Part shown: piece by piece, positions 44,942-52,284 of the stretch
How positions within the stretch are numbered: position 1 is the first letter of the stretch
Layout of the letters: each line of letters begins with the position of its first letter
Assembly (NCBI GenBank): GCA_035279785.1
Contig: DATEHC010000017.1
Coordinates: forward strand, 22,381-86,380
Direction: 5' to 3'
Source of the DNA: 40CM-4-65-16 sp035279785
Lineage (GTDB): Bacteria; Chloroflexota; Dormibacteria; Dormibacterales; Dormibacteraceae
Length of the DNA stretch: 64,000 nucleotides
The notes under the pieces: model-generated
Seen by the model: only the letters and a program-made list of their open reading frames with translations
The model's database searches: none
What the model was told of the DNA's origin: nothing
Program-made: the position numbers and the translations under genes

Positions 44942-46708
44942 GTGGAGTTCACGACGCGGCCGGAGCTCAAGGGCACGTTCGGCGTCGTGAGCTCGACCCA
45001 CTGGCTGGCCTCGCAGTGCGCGATGACCGTCCTCGATCGCGGCGGCAACGCGTTCGACGCGGCGGCGGCCGGCGGCTTCGTGCTGCAGGTCGTGGAGCCG
45101 CACCTCAACGGCCTGGGTGGCGAGGTACCGATCGTGCTCTGGGATGTCAGCCGCGGACACGCTGAGGTGATCTGCGGCCAGGGACCGACACCCGCGGCGG
45201 CCACCATCGATCACGTCGGCAGCCTTGGCCTCGCCGAGATCCCCGGCACCGGCCTGGTCGCGGCGTGCGTGCCCGGAGCGTTCGGCGGCTGGATGACGCT
45301 GCTTCGCGACCACGGCACGTGGAGCCCGGGCGACGTGCTCAAGTTTGCGATCGCCTATGCCGAGTCGGGCTATCCCCTTCTGCCTCGGATCGCAGCGGTG
45401 CTGCAGGTCGTCGAGCCACTTTTTCGCGAGCACTGGCGCTCGTCCGCCGCCGTGTATCTGGAGCGCGGCGTGCCCCAGCCCTGGCAGCTGTTCCGAAACC
45501 ACGACCTGGCCTCGACCTATCGGCACCTCGTTCGTGCGGGCGCCGAAGCGGGAGGCGGTCGCGAAGCCCAGATCGATGGAGCGCTGAGCGCGTTTTATTC
45601 AGGGTTCGTCGCCGAAGCCGTCGAGCGTCACAGCCGCGCTGCGGTGATGGACAGCTCCGGCGAGGAGCATCCGGGATTCTTGGCGGGAGCGGACATGGCC
45701 GCGTTCGACGCCCGACATGAAGACCCCCTCGTCACCGACTTTCGGGGATGGTTCGTGGCGAAGTGCGGTCCCTGGAGCCAGGGCCCGGTGTTTCTGCAGC
45801 AGCTGCGACTGCTCGATGGATTCGATCTTGCGTCGCTCGGATTTCTCTCCGCGGAGCACATCCACCTCGTCACCGAGTGCGCAAAGCTGGCGTTCGCCGA
45901 CCGCGAGGCGTGGTACGCGGACCCCGATAAAGCGACGGTCCCGATCGATGCACTCCTCTCGCGCGAGTACGCAAACGAGCGACGCACGCTGGTCGGCGAT
46001 CGCGCATCGCTCGAGCTGCGGCCGGGGTCGCCCGGCGGCGAGCAACCACGTTTGCCGAGGCGCGAGCCACAGGCGATCGAGCCAGGTCACTGGACCGGCG
46101 GTGGAGCGCAGTCAGTCGGCGCCACCACGCGAGGCGACACGTGCCACATCGCCGTCGCCGACCGGCACGGCAACATGGTCGCCTGCACGCCGAGTGGGGG
46201 ATGGCTGCAGAGCTCGCCGGTCATCGAGGGTCTCGGCTTCTGCCTAGGCACGCGCGCGCAGATGTTCAACCTCGATCCCGAGCATCCCAACCGGCTCGAC
46301 GGCGGCAAGAGACCGCGCACGACCCTCAGCCCTACGCTCGCTCTTCGCGACGGCGAGCCGAGGCTCGCGTTCGGCACGCCCGGCGGCGATCAGCAGGACC
46401 AGTGGACGCTCGAGTTCTTCCTGGCGCACACAGTATTCGGCCTCGGGCTCCAGGCCGCGATTGACTCGCCGATGTTCCACAACTCGCATTTCGCGAGCTC
46501 CTTCGCGCCCCACGACGCTCACCCGGGCCGCCTCCACAGCGAGCCGATGGCCGCGGGCGTCCTCGACGGGTTGCGCGCTCGCGGACACGAGGTGATCGAG
46601 GCCGAGCCCTGGTCCCTTGGACGGACCTGCGCGGTGGGAAGGGAGGACGGCGTCCTTGGGGCCGCGGCCAATCCTCGCGGCGGGCAGGCTTACGCGGTCG
46701 GGCGCTAG
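44942..46708 (+). CDS. Gamma-glutamyltransferase family protein
   Basis: A 588-aa Ntn-hydrolase precursor. GGNAFDAAAAGGFVLQVVEPHLNGLGGEVPIVLW is the N-terminal GGT signature, and GDTCHIAVADRHGNMVACTPSGG holds the autoprocessing/catalytic Thr400. Relatives usually have Thr-Thr-His here; this one has Thr-Cys-His. RPRTTLSPTLALRDGEPRLAFGTPGGDQQDQW is the C-terminal signature. No signal peptide is seen, unlike classical periplasmic GGTs, so it may act on cytoplasmic gamma-glutamyl compounds or acylated cephalosporin-like amides. GTG 44942 begins 1 bp after the exporter permease, so it may act on the exported or imported compound. Confidence 0.9.
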   Translation: MEFTTRPELKGTFGVVSSTHWLASQCAMTVLDRGGNAFDAAAAGGFVLQVVEPHLNGLGGEVPIVLWDVSRGHAEVICGQGPTPAAATIDHVGSLGLAEIPGTGLVAACVPGAFGGWMTLLRDHGTWSPGDVLKFAIAYAESGYPLLPRIAAVLQVVEPLFREHWRSSAAVYLERGVPQPWQLFRNHDLASTYRHLVRAGAEAGGGREAQIDGALSAFYSGFVAEAVERHSRAAVMDSSGEEHPGFLAGADMAAFDARHEDPLVTDFRGWFVAKCGPWSQGPVFLQQLRLLDGFDLASLGFLSAEHIHLVTECAKLAFADREAWYADPDKATVPIDALLSREYANERRTLVGDRASLELRPGSPGGEQPRLPRREPQAIEPGHWTGGGAQSVGATTRGDTCHIAVADRHGNMVACTPSGGWLQSSPVIEGLGFCLGTRAQMFNLDPEHPNRLDGGKRPRTTLSPTLALRDGEPRLAFGTPGGDQQDQWTLEFFLAHTVFGLGLQAAIDSPMFHNSHFASSFAPHDAHPGRLHSEPMAAGVLDGLRARGHEVIEAEPWSLGRTCAVGREDGVLGAAANPRGGQAYAVGR

Positions 46709-46779
46709 GTCCTGAGCCTCAGGTCGAGCAAGTCGCGCGGCGAATTGACCAGGCGGCGCTGCACGGGGGGAGTCCCCGC

Positions 46780-46971
46780 CTACCGGACCACGTGAAGGTG
46801 CGCCGCCGGGCGTCCGTCGAGCCGGTCGGCGAGCGTCCGCAGCCGGCCCGCCATCCAGCCGCGGAACGGCGTGGCTTCACTCTCCGGCACCAGGCGCGAC
46901 CGCTCTTCGGCGACGCGGGCCATGGTCCGGTGGGCCTCCAGGATCAGTCGTTCCGGGGTGTAGTGGTCCAT
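46780..46971 (-). CDS. Small hypothetical protein divergent from the ArsR-type regulator
   Basis: A 63-aa helical, basic protein from ATG 46971: YTPERLILEAHRTMARVAEERSRLV, then FRGWMAGRLRTLADRLDGR. A longer in-frame start at 47025 would run through the AT-rich promoter region and is unlikely. It has no known family. It shares an intergenic region with the ArsR-type gene and is probably under its control. Confidence 0.55.
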   Translation of the reverse strand: MDHYTPERLILEAHRTMARVAEERSRLVPESEATPFRGWMAGRLRTLADRLDGRPAAHLHVVR

Positions 46972-46980
46972 GGCGACATT

Positions 46981-47049
46981 ATAGGCTGCCGTCTGTTCAA
47001 ATAGACAAGCACCTAATTTAATCACCTGATAATATAGGCCGCAGCCTAT
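46981..47049. promoter_or_regulatory. AT-rich divergent operator region with repeated ATAGGC half-sites
   Basis: ATAGGCTGC at 46981-46989 is matched by its reverse complement GCAGCCTAT at 47041-47049. A second ATAGGC (47034-47039) makes a local palindrome ATAGGC-CGCA-GCCTAT (47034-47049) that runs into the ATG of the regulator at 47048. The stretch between is clearly AT-rich. The arrangement suggests autoregulation by the ArsR-type protein and control of the divergent small gene. Confidence 0.6.
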
Positions 47050-48031
47050 GCCAGCCAGCAGCGAAGCCGCCAGGCCACAGATCCAGGTCGCGATCTCCGC
47101 GCCGATCGAGCTGATGTGGCTGATTCACTGGGCGGGAGCTGGACACTCGCACGGAGGCACGTATGCCGAGCTCGACGAGCTGCGCCTCCGCCGAGGCCCG
47201 GAGCTGGAAAAGCTCTCGGGCGAGCGGCTTGCCCAGTACTCGACCGAGATGCTGGTGCTGGCATTTCGCTCGGGGACGTTGATGGACCACGACCTGAAGC
47301 GATTTTTCGGCCGGATCGAGGCCGCCATCGACGACGCTCGTATGCCGTCTCTTCTTTCCGAAAGCCCGAGGGAGCGCGAGATCGTGCACGAGCGCCTCGA
47401 GCGAATCCGTTCCGACAAAGCATTCAGGAGGCGCTACGTGGACCTCCTACGCGCGATCTGGTCGGACATGGAGCCCGAATGGGAGAGGACCGGGCGACAA
47501 TCGGCGACCGCGGAAGCGCAGCGATGGGAGCGGGCTCTTGAAGCGGGAACCACTTATCGCCAGATACTCCAAGTCCAGCAGATCTGGCCGCCGAGGCCGG
47601 AAGCCGACACATTCGCCGACGCCGCCGCGGTCCAGGGGAATCTCACCCTTACCCCGGCCTGGTTCGGCGGCAAGATCCACATCCTCGAGTTCGACGGCCG
47701 CGTGTACGTCGGGCGCGGCATGCGCCTGGGTGAGCCGTCGTTCAAGGAGGTGGCGGTCGAGGTGTCGGCGCACATCAAGGCCCTCGCGGATCCGACTCGC
47801 CTCGCCATCCTGCTGCGTCTGGCGCGCGATCCCGCCTCCGTCACCGAGATTGCCCGCCAGTTCGACCTCTCGCAGCCGACCGTGAGTGCGCACGTCAACG
47901 TTTTGCGTCAAGCGGGCCTGCTCGAGGAGAAGACGGTCGGCCGCAGCGCTCAGCTGAGCGCTAGCAAGGACGGTGTCCGCCGGCTGTTCGCCGACGCCGA
48001 GGAGTCACTGGTCCGTGCCTTTCGCGCCTAG
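47048..48031 (+). CDS. ArsR-type winged-helix regulator with large N-terminal domain
   Basis: A 327-aa protein. The last about 90 residues are an ArsR-family winged helix (VSAHIKALADPTRLAILLRLARDPASVTEIARQFDLSQPTVSAHVNVLRQAGLLEEKTVGRSAQLSA). The preceding 230 residues form a separate alpha-beta domain (QIQVAISAPIELMWLIHWAG, then TEMLVLAFRSGTLMDHDLKRFFGRIE) resembling uncharacterised N-terminal domains of actinobacterial ArsR proteins. No cysteine metal site is evident in the DNA-binding helix. Its ATG lies inside a palindrome, suggesting autorepression. The 3' end overlaps the convergent FrnE gene by 27 bp. Confidence 0.87.
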   Translation: MPASSEAARPQIQVAISAPIELMWLIHWAGAGHSHGGTYAELDELRLRRGPELEKLSGERLAQYSTEMLVLAFRSGTLMDHDLKRFFGRIEAAIDDARMPSLLSESPREREIVHERLERIRSDKAFRRRYVDLLRAIWSDMEPEWERTGRQSATAEAQRWERALEAGTTYRQILQVQQIWPPRPEADTFADAAAVQGNLTLTPAWFGGKIHILEFDGRVYVGRGMRLGEPSFKEVAVEVSAHIKALADPTRLAILLRLARDPASVTEIARQFDLSQPTVSAHVNVLRQAGLLEEKTVGRSAQLSASKDGVRRLFADAEESLVRAFRA

Positions 48032-48634
48032 CTCGGCGTTCACCCTCTCGACGACCTGTTTCAAAACCTCGTAGGGCTGCGCGCCCAGCACCAGGTAACG
48101 CCGGCCGAAGACGTGCGCGGGAATCGCGTTGATCCCGACCGACGTCGCGACCCTGCGATCTTCGTCGATGATCGCGGCGTAGCGATCGTCGTCGACGGCC
48201 TCACGCAGGTCAGCGCCGTCGAGCCCGACAGTCTCGCCGATCCGCACGAGGTCGTCGACGTCCTCGAGCTTGCCGGTTCCCTCCCAGTGCGCCTTGAAAA
48301 GGGCGCGGTGCATCTCTTCGAAGCGGCCCTTCTCACGCGCGAGCTCGGCGGCGCCAAGGGCGCGTCGCGAGTTGATGATCACGTCGCGCGTGCGCATCTC
48401 GAGGCCGACCGATTGCGCGACCGACTGCATGTACGAGCGCATCTGGTCGGAACGAGAGCGTCCGAAATACGCCTCGCGTGGGATCCCTTCGGGCGGCGCC
48501 TCGGGATGCAGCTCGTACGGCCTCCAGGTGACGTGGACGAGTCCCTCGCGCTCGAGCTGCTCGACTCGAACCGAGTCGATGTAGCACCAGGGTCAAACGT
48601 AGTCGGAGAAGATCACCAGGTCCACAGCTTCCAT
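48005..48634 (-). CDS. DsbA/FrnE-family oxidoreductase, predicted selenoprotein with a UxxC motif
   Basis: Read continuously from ATG 48634, the frame encodes 209 residues with a single internal TGA (48593-48595, codon 14). Residues 6-13 read LVIFSDYV, then TGA, then PWCYIDSV. Relatives have Cys-Pro-Trp-Cys here, so TGA replaces the attacking cysteine. Downstream, the frame continues with normal FrnE features: VTWRPYELHPEAPPEG, SRSDQMRSYMQ, DVIINSRRALGAAELA, MHRALFKAHWE and the cis-Pro region GINAIPAHVFGRRYLVLGAQPYEVL. The length suits the family. A SECIS-like hairpin follows the TGA. The best reading is selenocysteine at codon 14. A nonsense mutation or base error is the alternative. An ATG at 48652 would add six residues. 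Confidence 0.85.
48561..48595 (-). promoter_or_regulatory. Putative bacterial SECIS element with its UGA
   Basis: On the minus strand the TGA (48595-48593) is followed by 13 nt, then TCGACTCG-GTT-CGAGTCGA, a perfect 8-bp stem with a 3-nt loop whose first base is G. The loop starts 21 nt after the TGA. Bacterial SECIS elements sit in the coding region directly 3' of the UGA with a G near the loop start, and this spacing is within the range I recall for published models. The stem uses GTT and CGA codons, which are uncommon beside the GTC and CGC preferred around it. Confidence 0.7.
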
Positions 48635-48742
48635 GAGGACGTCTCTAAGCATCCCTTAACGAGGCGGTGGCAGAATGAAGTCGAGGGCGAAAGGGACCCT
48701 GAACGTGAACCCGGGAAGCTCGGAATTCAGGAGGTAATGCCC

Positions 48743-49522
48743 ATGGCAGACGCGAAGACGTTCGTCATCGATGCACCCGTTTGGATCGACCTTTCGAGCA
48801 CCAATCCGGCGAAGGCTCGGGAGTTCTACTCGAAGCTGTTCGGATGGGATGCCGAGCCCGAGAAAGACCCGGCCGCGGGCGGCTACGCGATCGCGAGGCT
48901 CGCCGGGAAAGACGTGGCGGGCATCGGCGGCACCCAGGACCCGAACGCACCGTCGGCGTGGATGGTGTACATCGGCACCAAGGACGCGGCCGCGCTCGCG
49001 AAGAAGATCGAGGCGGAGGGCGGCAAGGTGGTCGCGCCTCCGTTCGACGTGATGGACGTGGGCCGCATGGCGGTCTTCCAGGACCCGAGTGGTGCATTCA
49101 TCTCGGCGTGGCAGCCGAAGTCCATGAATGGCTTCGAAGTCATGCGCAGGGCCGGTGCCTATTCGTGGGCGGAGCTGAACTCACGCGGCTTTGACAAGGC
49201 GGAGAACTTTTACAAGAAGGTGTTCGGCTGGACGACGAAGAAGAGCCCGATGGGCGAGGGTCAGCCCGAGTACACGGAGTTCCAGCTGAGCGGCGAGAGC
49301 ATCGCCGGCGGCATGGAGATGAACTCGATGGTGCCGAAAGAGGTCCCGTCCTATTGGACCGTCTACTTCGGCGTGACCGACGTGGACAAGGCCTTCGGGA
49401 AGGCGACAGGCCTCGGGGCGACGGAGATGGTTGCGCCGCAGGACTTCCCGGGCGGCCGGTTTGCGCTCCTGTCAGATCCGACGGGCGCGATGTTCGGCCT
49501 CCTGACGACCGACCAGAGCTGA
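48743..49522 (+). CDS. Two-domain VOC-family (glyoxalase/bleomycin-resistance fold) protein
   Basis: A 259-aa protein with two tandem VOC modules (about 10-120 and 135-255). Typical features are PVWIDLSSTNPAKAREFYSKLFGWDAE, then GRMAVFQDPSGAFISAWQP; and YSWAELNSRGFDKAENFYKKVFGWTTK, then GRFALLSDPTGAMFGLL. This is the CFP-30B-like pair architecture, whose substrate is unknown. AGGAGG (48729-48734) is 8 nt before ATG 48743, preferred over ATG 48737 at 2 nt. A strong terminator follows the gene. Confidence 0.88.
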   Translation: MADAKTFVIDAPVWIDLSSTNPAKAREFYSKLFGWDAEPEKDPAAGGYAIARLAGKDVAGIGGTQDPNAPSAWMVYIGTKDAAALAKKIEAEGGKVVAPPFDVMDVGRMAVFQDPSGAFISAWQPKSMNGFEVMRRAGAYSWAELNSRGFDKAENFYKKVFGWTTKKSPMGEGQPEYTEFQLSGESIAGGMEMNSMVPKEVPSYWTVYFGVTDVDKAFGKATGLGATEMVAPQDFPGGRFALLSDPTGAMFGLLTTDQS

Positions 49523-49532
49523 GCTCGACGGG

Positions 49533-49568
49533 AGACCGGCGGGCGTGCGTCACGCCCGCCGGTCTTTC
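49533..49568 (+). terminator. Strong intrinsic terminator after the VOC gene
   Basis: A 15-bp near-perfect stem (GACCGGCGGGCGTG with its exact complement, extended by an A-T pair) closes on a CGT loop and is followed by TTT. It begins 10 bp after the stop of the VOC gene. Confidence 0.85.
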
Positions 49569-49606
49569 AATATGTCGGGCGTAACGCGCGCCGGTAGCCT
49601 TGACCG

Positions 49607-49960
49607 ATGCAGAAGGATCCCGCCGCCGAGAAGTGGTTCGCGGGCAAGCCCGCGGAGCCCGCGCTGCGGCGCGTGCGCGAGGTGATCCTCGGCGCCGACA
49701 AGCGGATGAAAGAGGGCACGAAGTACGGCACGGTGATGTTCCACTGCGGCGGCGACTTCGCAAGCTTTGTGCAGCACAACAAGAAGACCGTGAGCCTGAT
49801 GTTCAACCGCGGCGGGATCATCCCCGGCAAGTTCCCGCACATGGAAGGCGAGGGGCGCCAGGTGCGCTTCATGCGCTTTGCCGACGCGGCCGAGGTCAAC
49901 GCGCGCAAGACCGAGCTGAGCAAGATCGTAGTCGCGTGGTGCGACCTGATGTCCGCCTGA
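49607..49960 (+). CDS. DUF1801 (YdhG-like) protein
   Basis: A 117-aa protein: PALRRVREVILGADKRMKEGTKYGTVMFHCGGDFASFVQHNKKTVSLMFNRGG and then a C-terminal helix HARKTELSK-like (NARKTELSKIVVAWCDLM). This is the DUF1801/YdhG fold (SufE-independent, frataxin-like), with no established function. The gene stands alone between the terminator and the convergent SnoaL-like gene. Confidence 0.8.
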   Translation: MQKDPAAEKWFAGKPAEPALRRVREVILGADKRMKEGTKYGTVMFHCGGDFASFVQHNKKTVSLMFNRGGIIPGKFPHMEGEGRQVRFMRFADAAEVNARKTELSKIVVAWCDLMSA

Positions 49961-49972
49961 TCCCTTGGGGGC

Positions 49973-50341
49973 CTAGCGCGCCGTCACGTAAGAGATGATC
50001 CGTTCAACCTTGATCTTTCCGTGCTCGTCAAGCAGCCAGGTCTGAGCCGAGACAAACGTTTTCGCTCCCTGCGGCCCGTCGGTGTCGACCTCGTACGCGA
50101 TGAGGGCATTCAGCTCATCGCCCATCTCGCTGATGACGCGCAGACTTCCGGGAATGACCCGCCTCGCGAATTGCGCGAGGCCCCGCGGCGCATCCATGTA
50201 CTCGTCGATCCCTACAAGGTGCCCGGCGGGACTGAAGAACTCCACGTCGCCGGCGAGGTTGCGACGCGCTGTGTCGAGGTCGTGATTGGTCCACGCTTCG
50301 AGGTGAGAATGGGCGAGCGCGACCGCTCGTGCTGCGTTCAA
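49973..50341 (-). CDS. SnoaL/NTF2-like protein
   Basis: A 122-aa cone-fold protein: ALAHSHLEAWTNHDLDTARRNLAGDVEFFSPAGHLVGIDEYMDAPRGLAQF, then LNALIAYEVDTDGPQGAKTFVSAQTWLLDEHGKIKVERIISY. NTF2-like proteins include isomerases, hydrolases and ligand-binding proteins; none can be chosen here. Start TTG 50341 overlaps the TfoX-like stop (TTGA) and has GGAGG 7 nt upstream. It is co-transcribed with the TfoX-like gene. Confidence 0.8.
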   Translation of the reverse strand: MNAARAVALAHSHLEAWTNHDLDTARRNLAGDVEFFSPAGHLVGIDEYMDAPRGLAQFARRVIPGSLRVISEMGDELNALIAYEVDTDGPQGAKTFVSAQTWLLDEHGKIKVERIISYVTAR

Positions 50342-50670
50342 CTCTTCGCCTCCTTGACGAACTCGAGTGCTTCCTCGGCGAGGGGCAGCCAGCGTTTCGA
50401 TGAGATGGATGACAGGACGAACCATTCACGCATCGGCCTGCCCTTGCCCGCGTCGAAATAATCTCCGTCGCCCGCTTCCACCAGCCCCGCCACGCGCTCC
50501 CGCTGAAGCTTGACCACAAGCGAGCCGCGGACGAGCATCGCGAAGATCCGCCCATCCACCTTGAGCTGACCCGACGACCCGAACCCCTTGCCCTCGGTGA
50601 TATGGGCGACGCCACGCCGAGGCTTCATCCTGGCCACGAGGTCGGCGTACTTCGACTCGGCGCTCCTCAT
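50338..50670 (-). CDS. TfoX N-terminal-domain-like protein
   Basis: A 110-aa protein: ITEGKGFGSSGQLKVDGRIFAMLVRGSLVVKLQRERVAGLVEAGDGDYFDAGKGRPMREWFVLSS is the TfoX_N fold (KMFG-like turn, then xxGRPMREWV). These stand-alone domains are widespread and uncharacterised in non-competent bacteria. It is divergent from the HxlR gene across an operator-like region. Confidence 0.82.
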   Translation of the reverse strand: MRSAESKYADLVARMKPRRGVAHITEGKGFGSSGQLKVDGRIFAMLVRGSLVVKLQRERVAGLVEAGDGDYFDAGKGRPMREWFVLSSISSKRWLPLAEEALEFVKEAKS

Positions 50671-50692
50671 GCCGTGCCATTATCCAGTCACA

Positions 50693-50719
50693 ACTTGAAA
50701 ATATCAAGTACTAACTTGA
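50693..50719. promoter_or_regulatory. Operator-like ACTTGA repeats in the HxlR divergent region
   Basis: ACTTGA (50693-50698) and TCAAGT (50704-50709) form a perfect inverted repeat with a 5-bp AT spacer. A third ACTTGA follows at 50714-50719. The AT-rich patch lies between the divergent TfoX-like and HxlR starts, so it probably binds the HxlR protein and controls both directions. Confidence 0.65.
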
Positions 50720-50752
50720 AACACTAAGGCTCGCGTGCTATCGTCGCGGTGC

Positions 50753-51406
50753 GTGAGGTCTTACCAGCAGTACTGCGCGGTGGCCAAGGCGCTCGACGTT
50801 GTCGGTGACCGGTGGGTTCTCCTGATCGTCCGCGAGCTGCTGACCTCGGGCCCTTCGCGCTACACCGACCTCCTCAAGGGCCTTCCTGGGATTGCCACCA
50901 ACCTGCTTGCGGACCGCCTGCGGCAGATGGAGAAGGCGGCCATCGTGCGCCGCGAGGAGGCGCCGCCGCCCGTGGCCACGACCCTGTTCCACCTGACCGA
51001 TCGCGGCAATGCGCTCAACCCGATCCTCGAGGAGCTCGGCCGTTGGGGCGCCCCGCTGATGGGGGTGCCGCAACCCGGCAATGTGTTCCGCAGCCACTGG
51101 CTCGTATTCCCATTTGACGCCTATCTCGTCGACAAGTCGCCGTCCGAGCCCCCGATCGCGATCGAGATCCGCACGGGCGATGAGCCGATGGTGGTGGAGA
51201 CGCTCGACGGCAAGGTGAAAACGCGCCGCGGCACCGCGGAGAAGCCCGACGCCGTGCTCACCGGACGGCCGGGATTGATTCTCGCCCTGTTGTCCGGCCG
51301 TCTCGACATGGCCGAGGCGAAGAATCGCGGGCTCGAGCTGACCGGCTCGCGGAAGGCGCTGCACCGCGTCGTGGGCGCGTGGGGCGCCGAGGGTCCGAAG
51401 GTCTAG
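50753..51406 (+). CDS. HxlR-family regulator with SCP2-like C-terminal domain
   Basis: A 217-aa protein. The HxlR winged helix (RSYQQYCAVAKALDVVGDRWVLLIVRELLTSGPSRYTDLLKGLPGIATNLLADRLRQMEKAAIVRRE) is followed from about residue 110 by a sterol-carrier-like domain (IAIEIRTGDEPMVVETLDGKVKTRRGTAEKPDAVLTGRPGLILALLSGRLDMAEA). The latter may bind a lipid-like effector. GTG 50753 was chosen because the family starts at this point; GTG 50735 is 6 codons upstream. Its stop overlaps the convergent psuG stop. Confidence 0.9.
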   Translation: MRSYQQYCAVAKALDVVGDRWVLLIVRELLTSGPSRYTDLLKGLPGIATNLLADRLRQMEKAAIVRREEAPPPVATTLFHLTDRGNALNPILEELGRWGAPLMGVPQPGNVFRSHWLVFPFDAYLVDKSPSEPPIAIEIRTGDEPMVVETLDGKVKTRRGTAEKPDAVLTGRPGLILALLSGRLDMAEAKNRGLELTGSRKALHRVVGAWGAEGPKV

Positions 51407-52284
51407 CCCGAGTACTCGCGCGCCACGTGCGCGGCGACGCCGGCGTTGTTCACCACCAGGTCGACGTTGAGGTCGAGCGTGCGCCCGCCCGAGAGCTCGG
51501 CCATCCGCGCCAGCAGGTGCGGCGTGACCGCGCCACCGCCGACGCCCTCACCGAGCTCAGCTGCCGCGCGCCGGGCCATCTCCTCGACGCCGTCGATCTC
51601 GTACGGCGGCGGGATGGCGACGACGACGCCGCGAGCACCCGTCGACCACGATGCGCGTAGAACGGCCGCCGCATCGCTTGCGTCAGCCACGCGGGCGCTG
51701 ACCGGGCAGCCGCTCGCCCGTGCGTAGAAGGCGGGGAACTCGTCGGTCGCGAATCCGAGCACGGGAACCGCCAGGCTTTCGAGACGTTCGAGGGTCAGGC
51801 GCAGGTCGAGGATGATCTTGGCGCCGGCGCAGAAAACCGCGACGGGCGAGCGCGCGATCTCATCGAGGTCGGCGGACTCGTCCTCGGGATGCCCGCGATG
51901 GACGCCGCCTATGCCGCCGGTGGCGAAGAACCGAATTCCGGCCAGGGCGGCGGCGCGCACCGACGCCGCGACTGTGGTCGCTCCAATCGAACGATGCACG
52001 GCGGCGGCGGCGATGTCACGCGAGCTGACCTTGACCGCGCCGCCTGATGCGATGCGCTCGAGCTCCGGATCGGTCAGGCCGACCCTCAACCGGCCGTCGA
52101 GCACGGCGACGGTTGCGGGCACCGCGCCGGCCTCGCGGACCGCTTCCTCGCAACCTCGTGCCGCCCTCAGGTTGTGGGGAGCGGGCAGGCCCTGGCCGAC
52201 GATCGACGTCTCGAGCGCGACGACCGGCCGGCCGGACTCGAGCGCGTCGGCGACCTCCGGCGCGACCTGAAGAAGATCGCTCAG
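51403..52284 (-). CDS. psuG: Pseudouridine-5'-phosphate glycosidase
   Basis: A 293-aa protein that should split pseudouridine-5-phosphate into uracil and ribose-5-phosphate. Family motifs are VVALETSIVGQGLPAPHN (catalytic Glu), AVKVSSRDIAAA (Lys), GIRFFATGGIGGVHRGH and VLGFATDEFPAFY, then DLNVDLVVNNA. No ATG, GTG or TTG lies in frame before the conserved region for more than 15 codons. The CTG at 52284 overlaps the kinase stop as CTGA, exactly like the NTGA junctions elsewhere here, and gives the normal length. A non-canonical CTG start is therefore proposed. It is paired with the kinase gene. Confidence 0.9.
   Translation of the reverse strand: MSDLLQVAPEVADALESGRPVVALETSIVGQGLPAPHNLRAARGCEEAVREAGAVPATVAVLDGRLRVGLTDPELERIASGGAVKVSSRDIAAAAVHRSIGATTVAASVRAAALAGIRFFATGGIGGVHRGHPEDESADLDEIARSPVAVFCAGAKIILDLRLTLERLESLAVPVLGFATDEFPAFYARASGCPVSARVADASDAAAVLRASWSTGARGVVVAIPPPYEIDGVEEMARRAAAELGEGVGGGAVTPHLLARMAELSGGRTLDLNVDLVVNNAGVAAHVAREYSG

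Noticed and set aside
46709..46779. GGGGGGAGTCCCC stretch after the GGT gene as a terminator
   Set aside because: The inverted repeat is short and no T-tract follows on either strand.
48561..48580. tRNA T-arm-like GGTTCGAGTC near the FrnE gene
   Set aside because: Stem and loop sizes do not fit a T-arm and there is no acceptor, D or anticodon arm around it; the SECIS reading explains the hairpin better.
48593..48595. TGA read as tryptophan or glycine through an alternative genetic code
   Set aside because: TGA is the terminating codon of many other well-supported genes in this window, and the position is a conserved Cys, not Trp or Gly.
48333..48596. Separate 87-residue minus-strand gene upstream of a short FrnE fragment
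   Set aside because: Arg/Ala-rich shadow; the true N-terminal part of FrnE is in the frame containing the TGA, where it matches the family perfectly.
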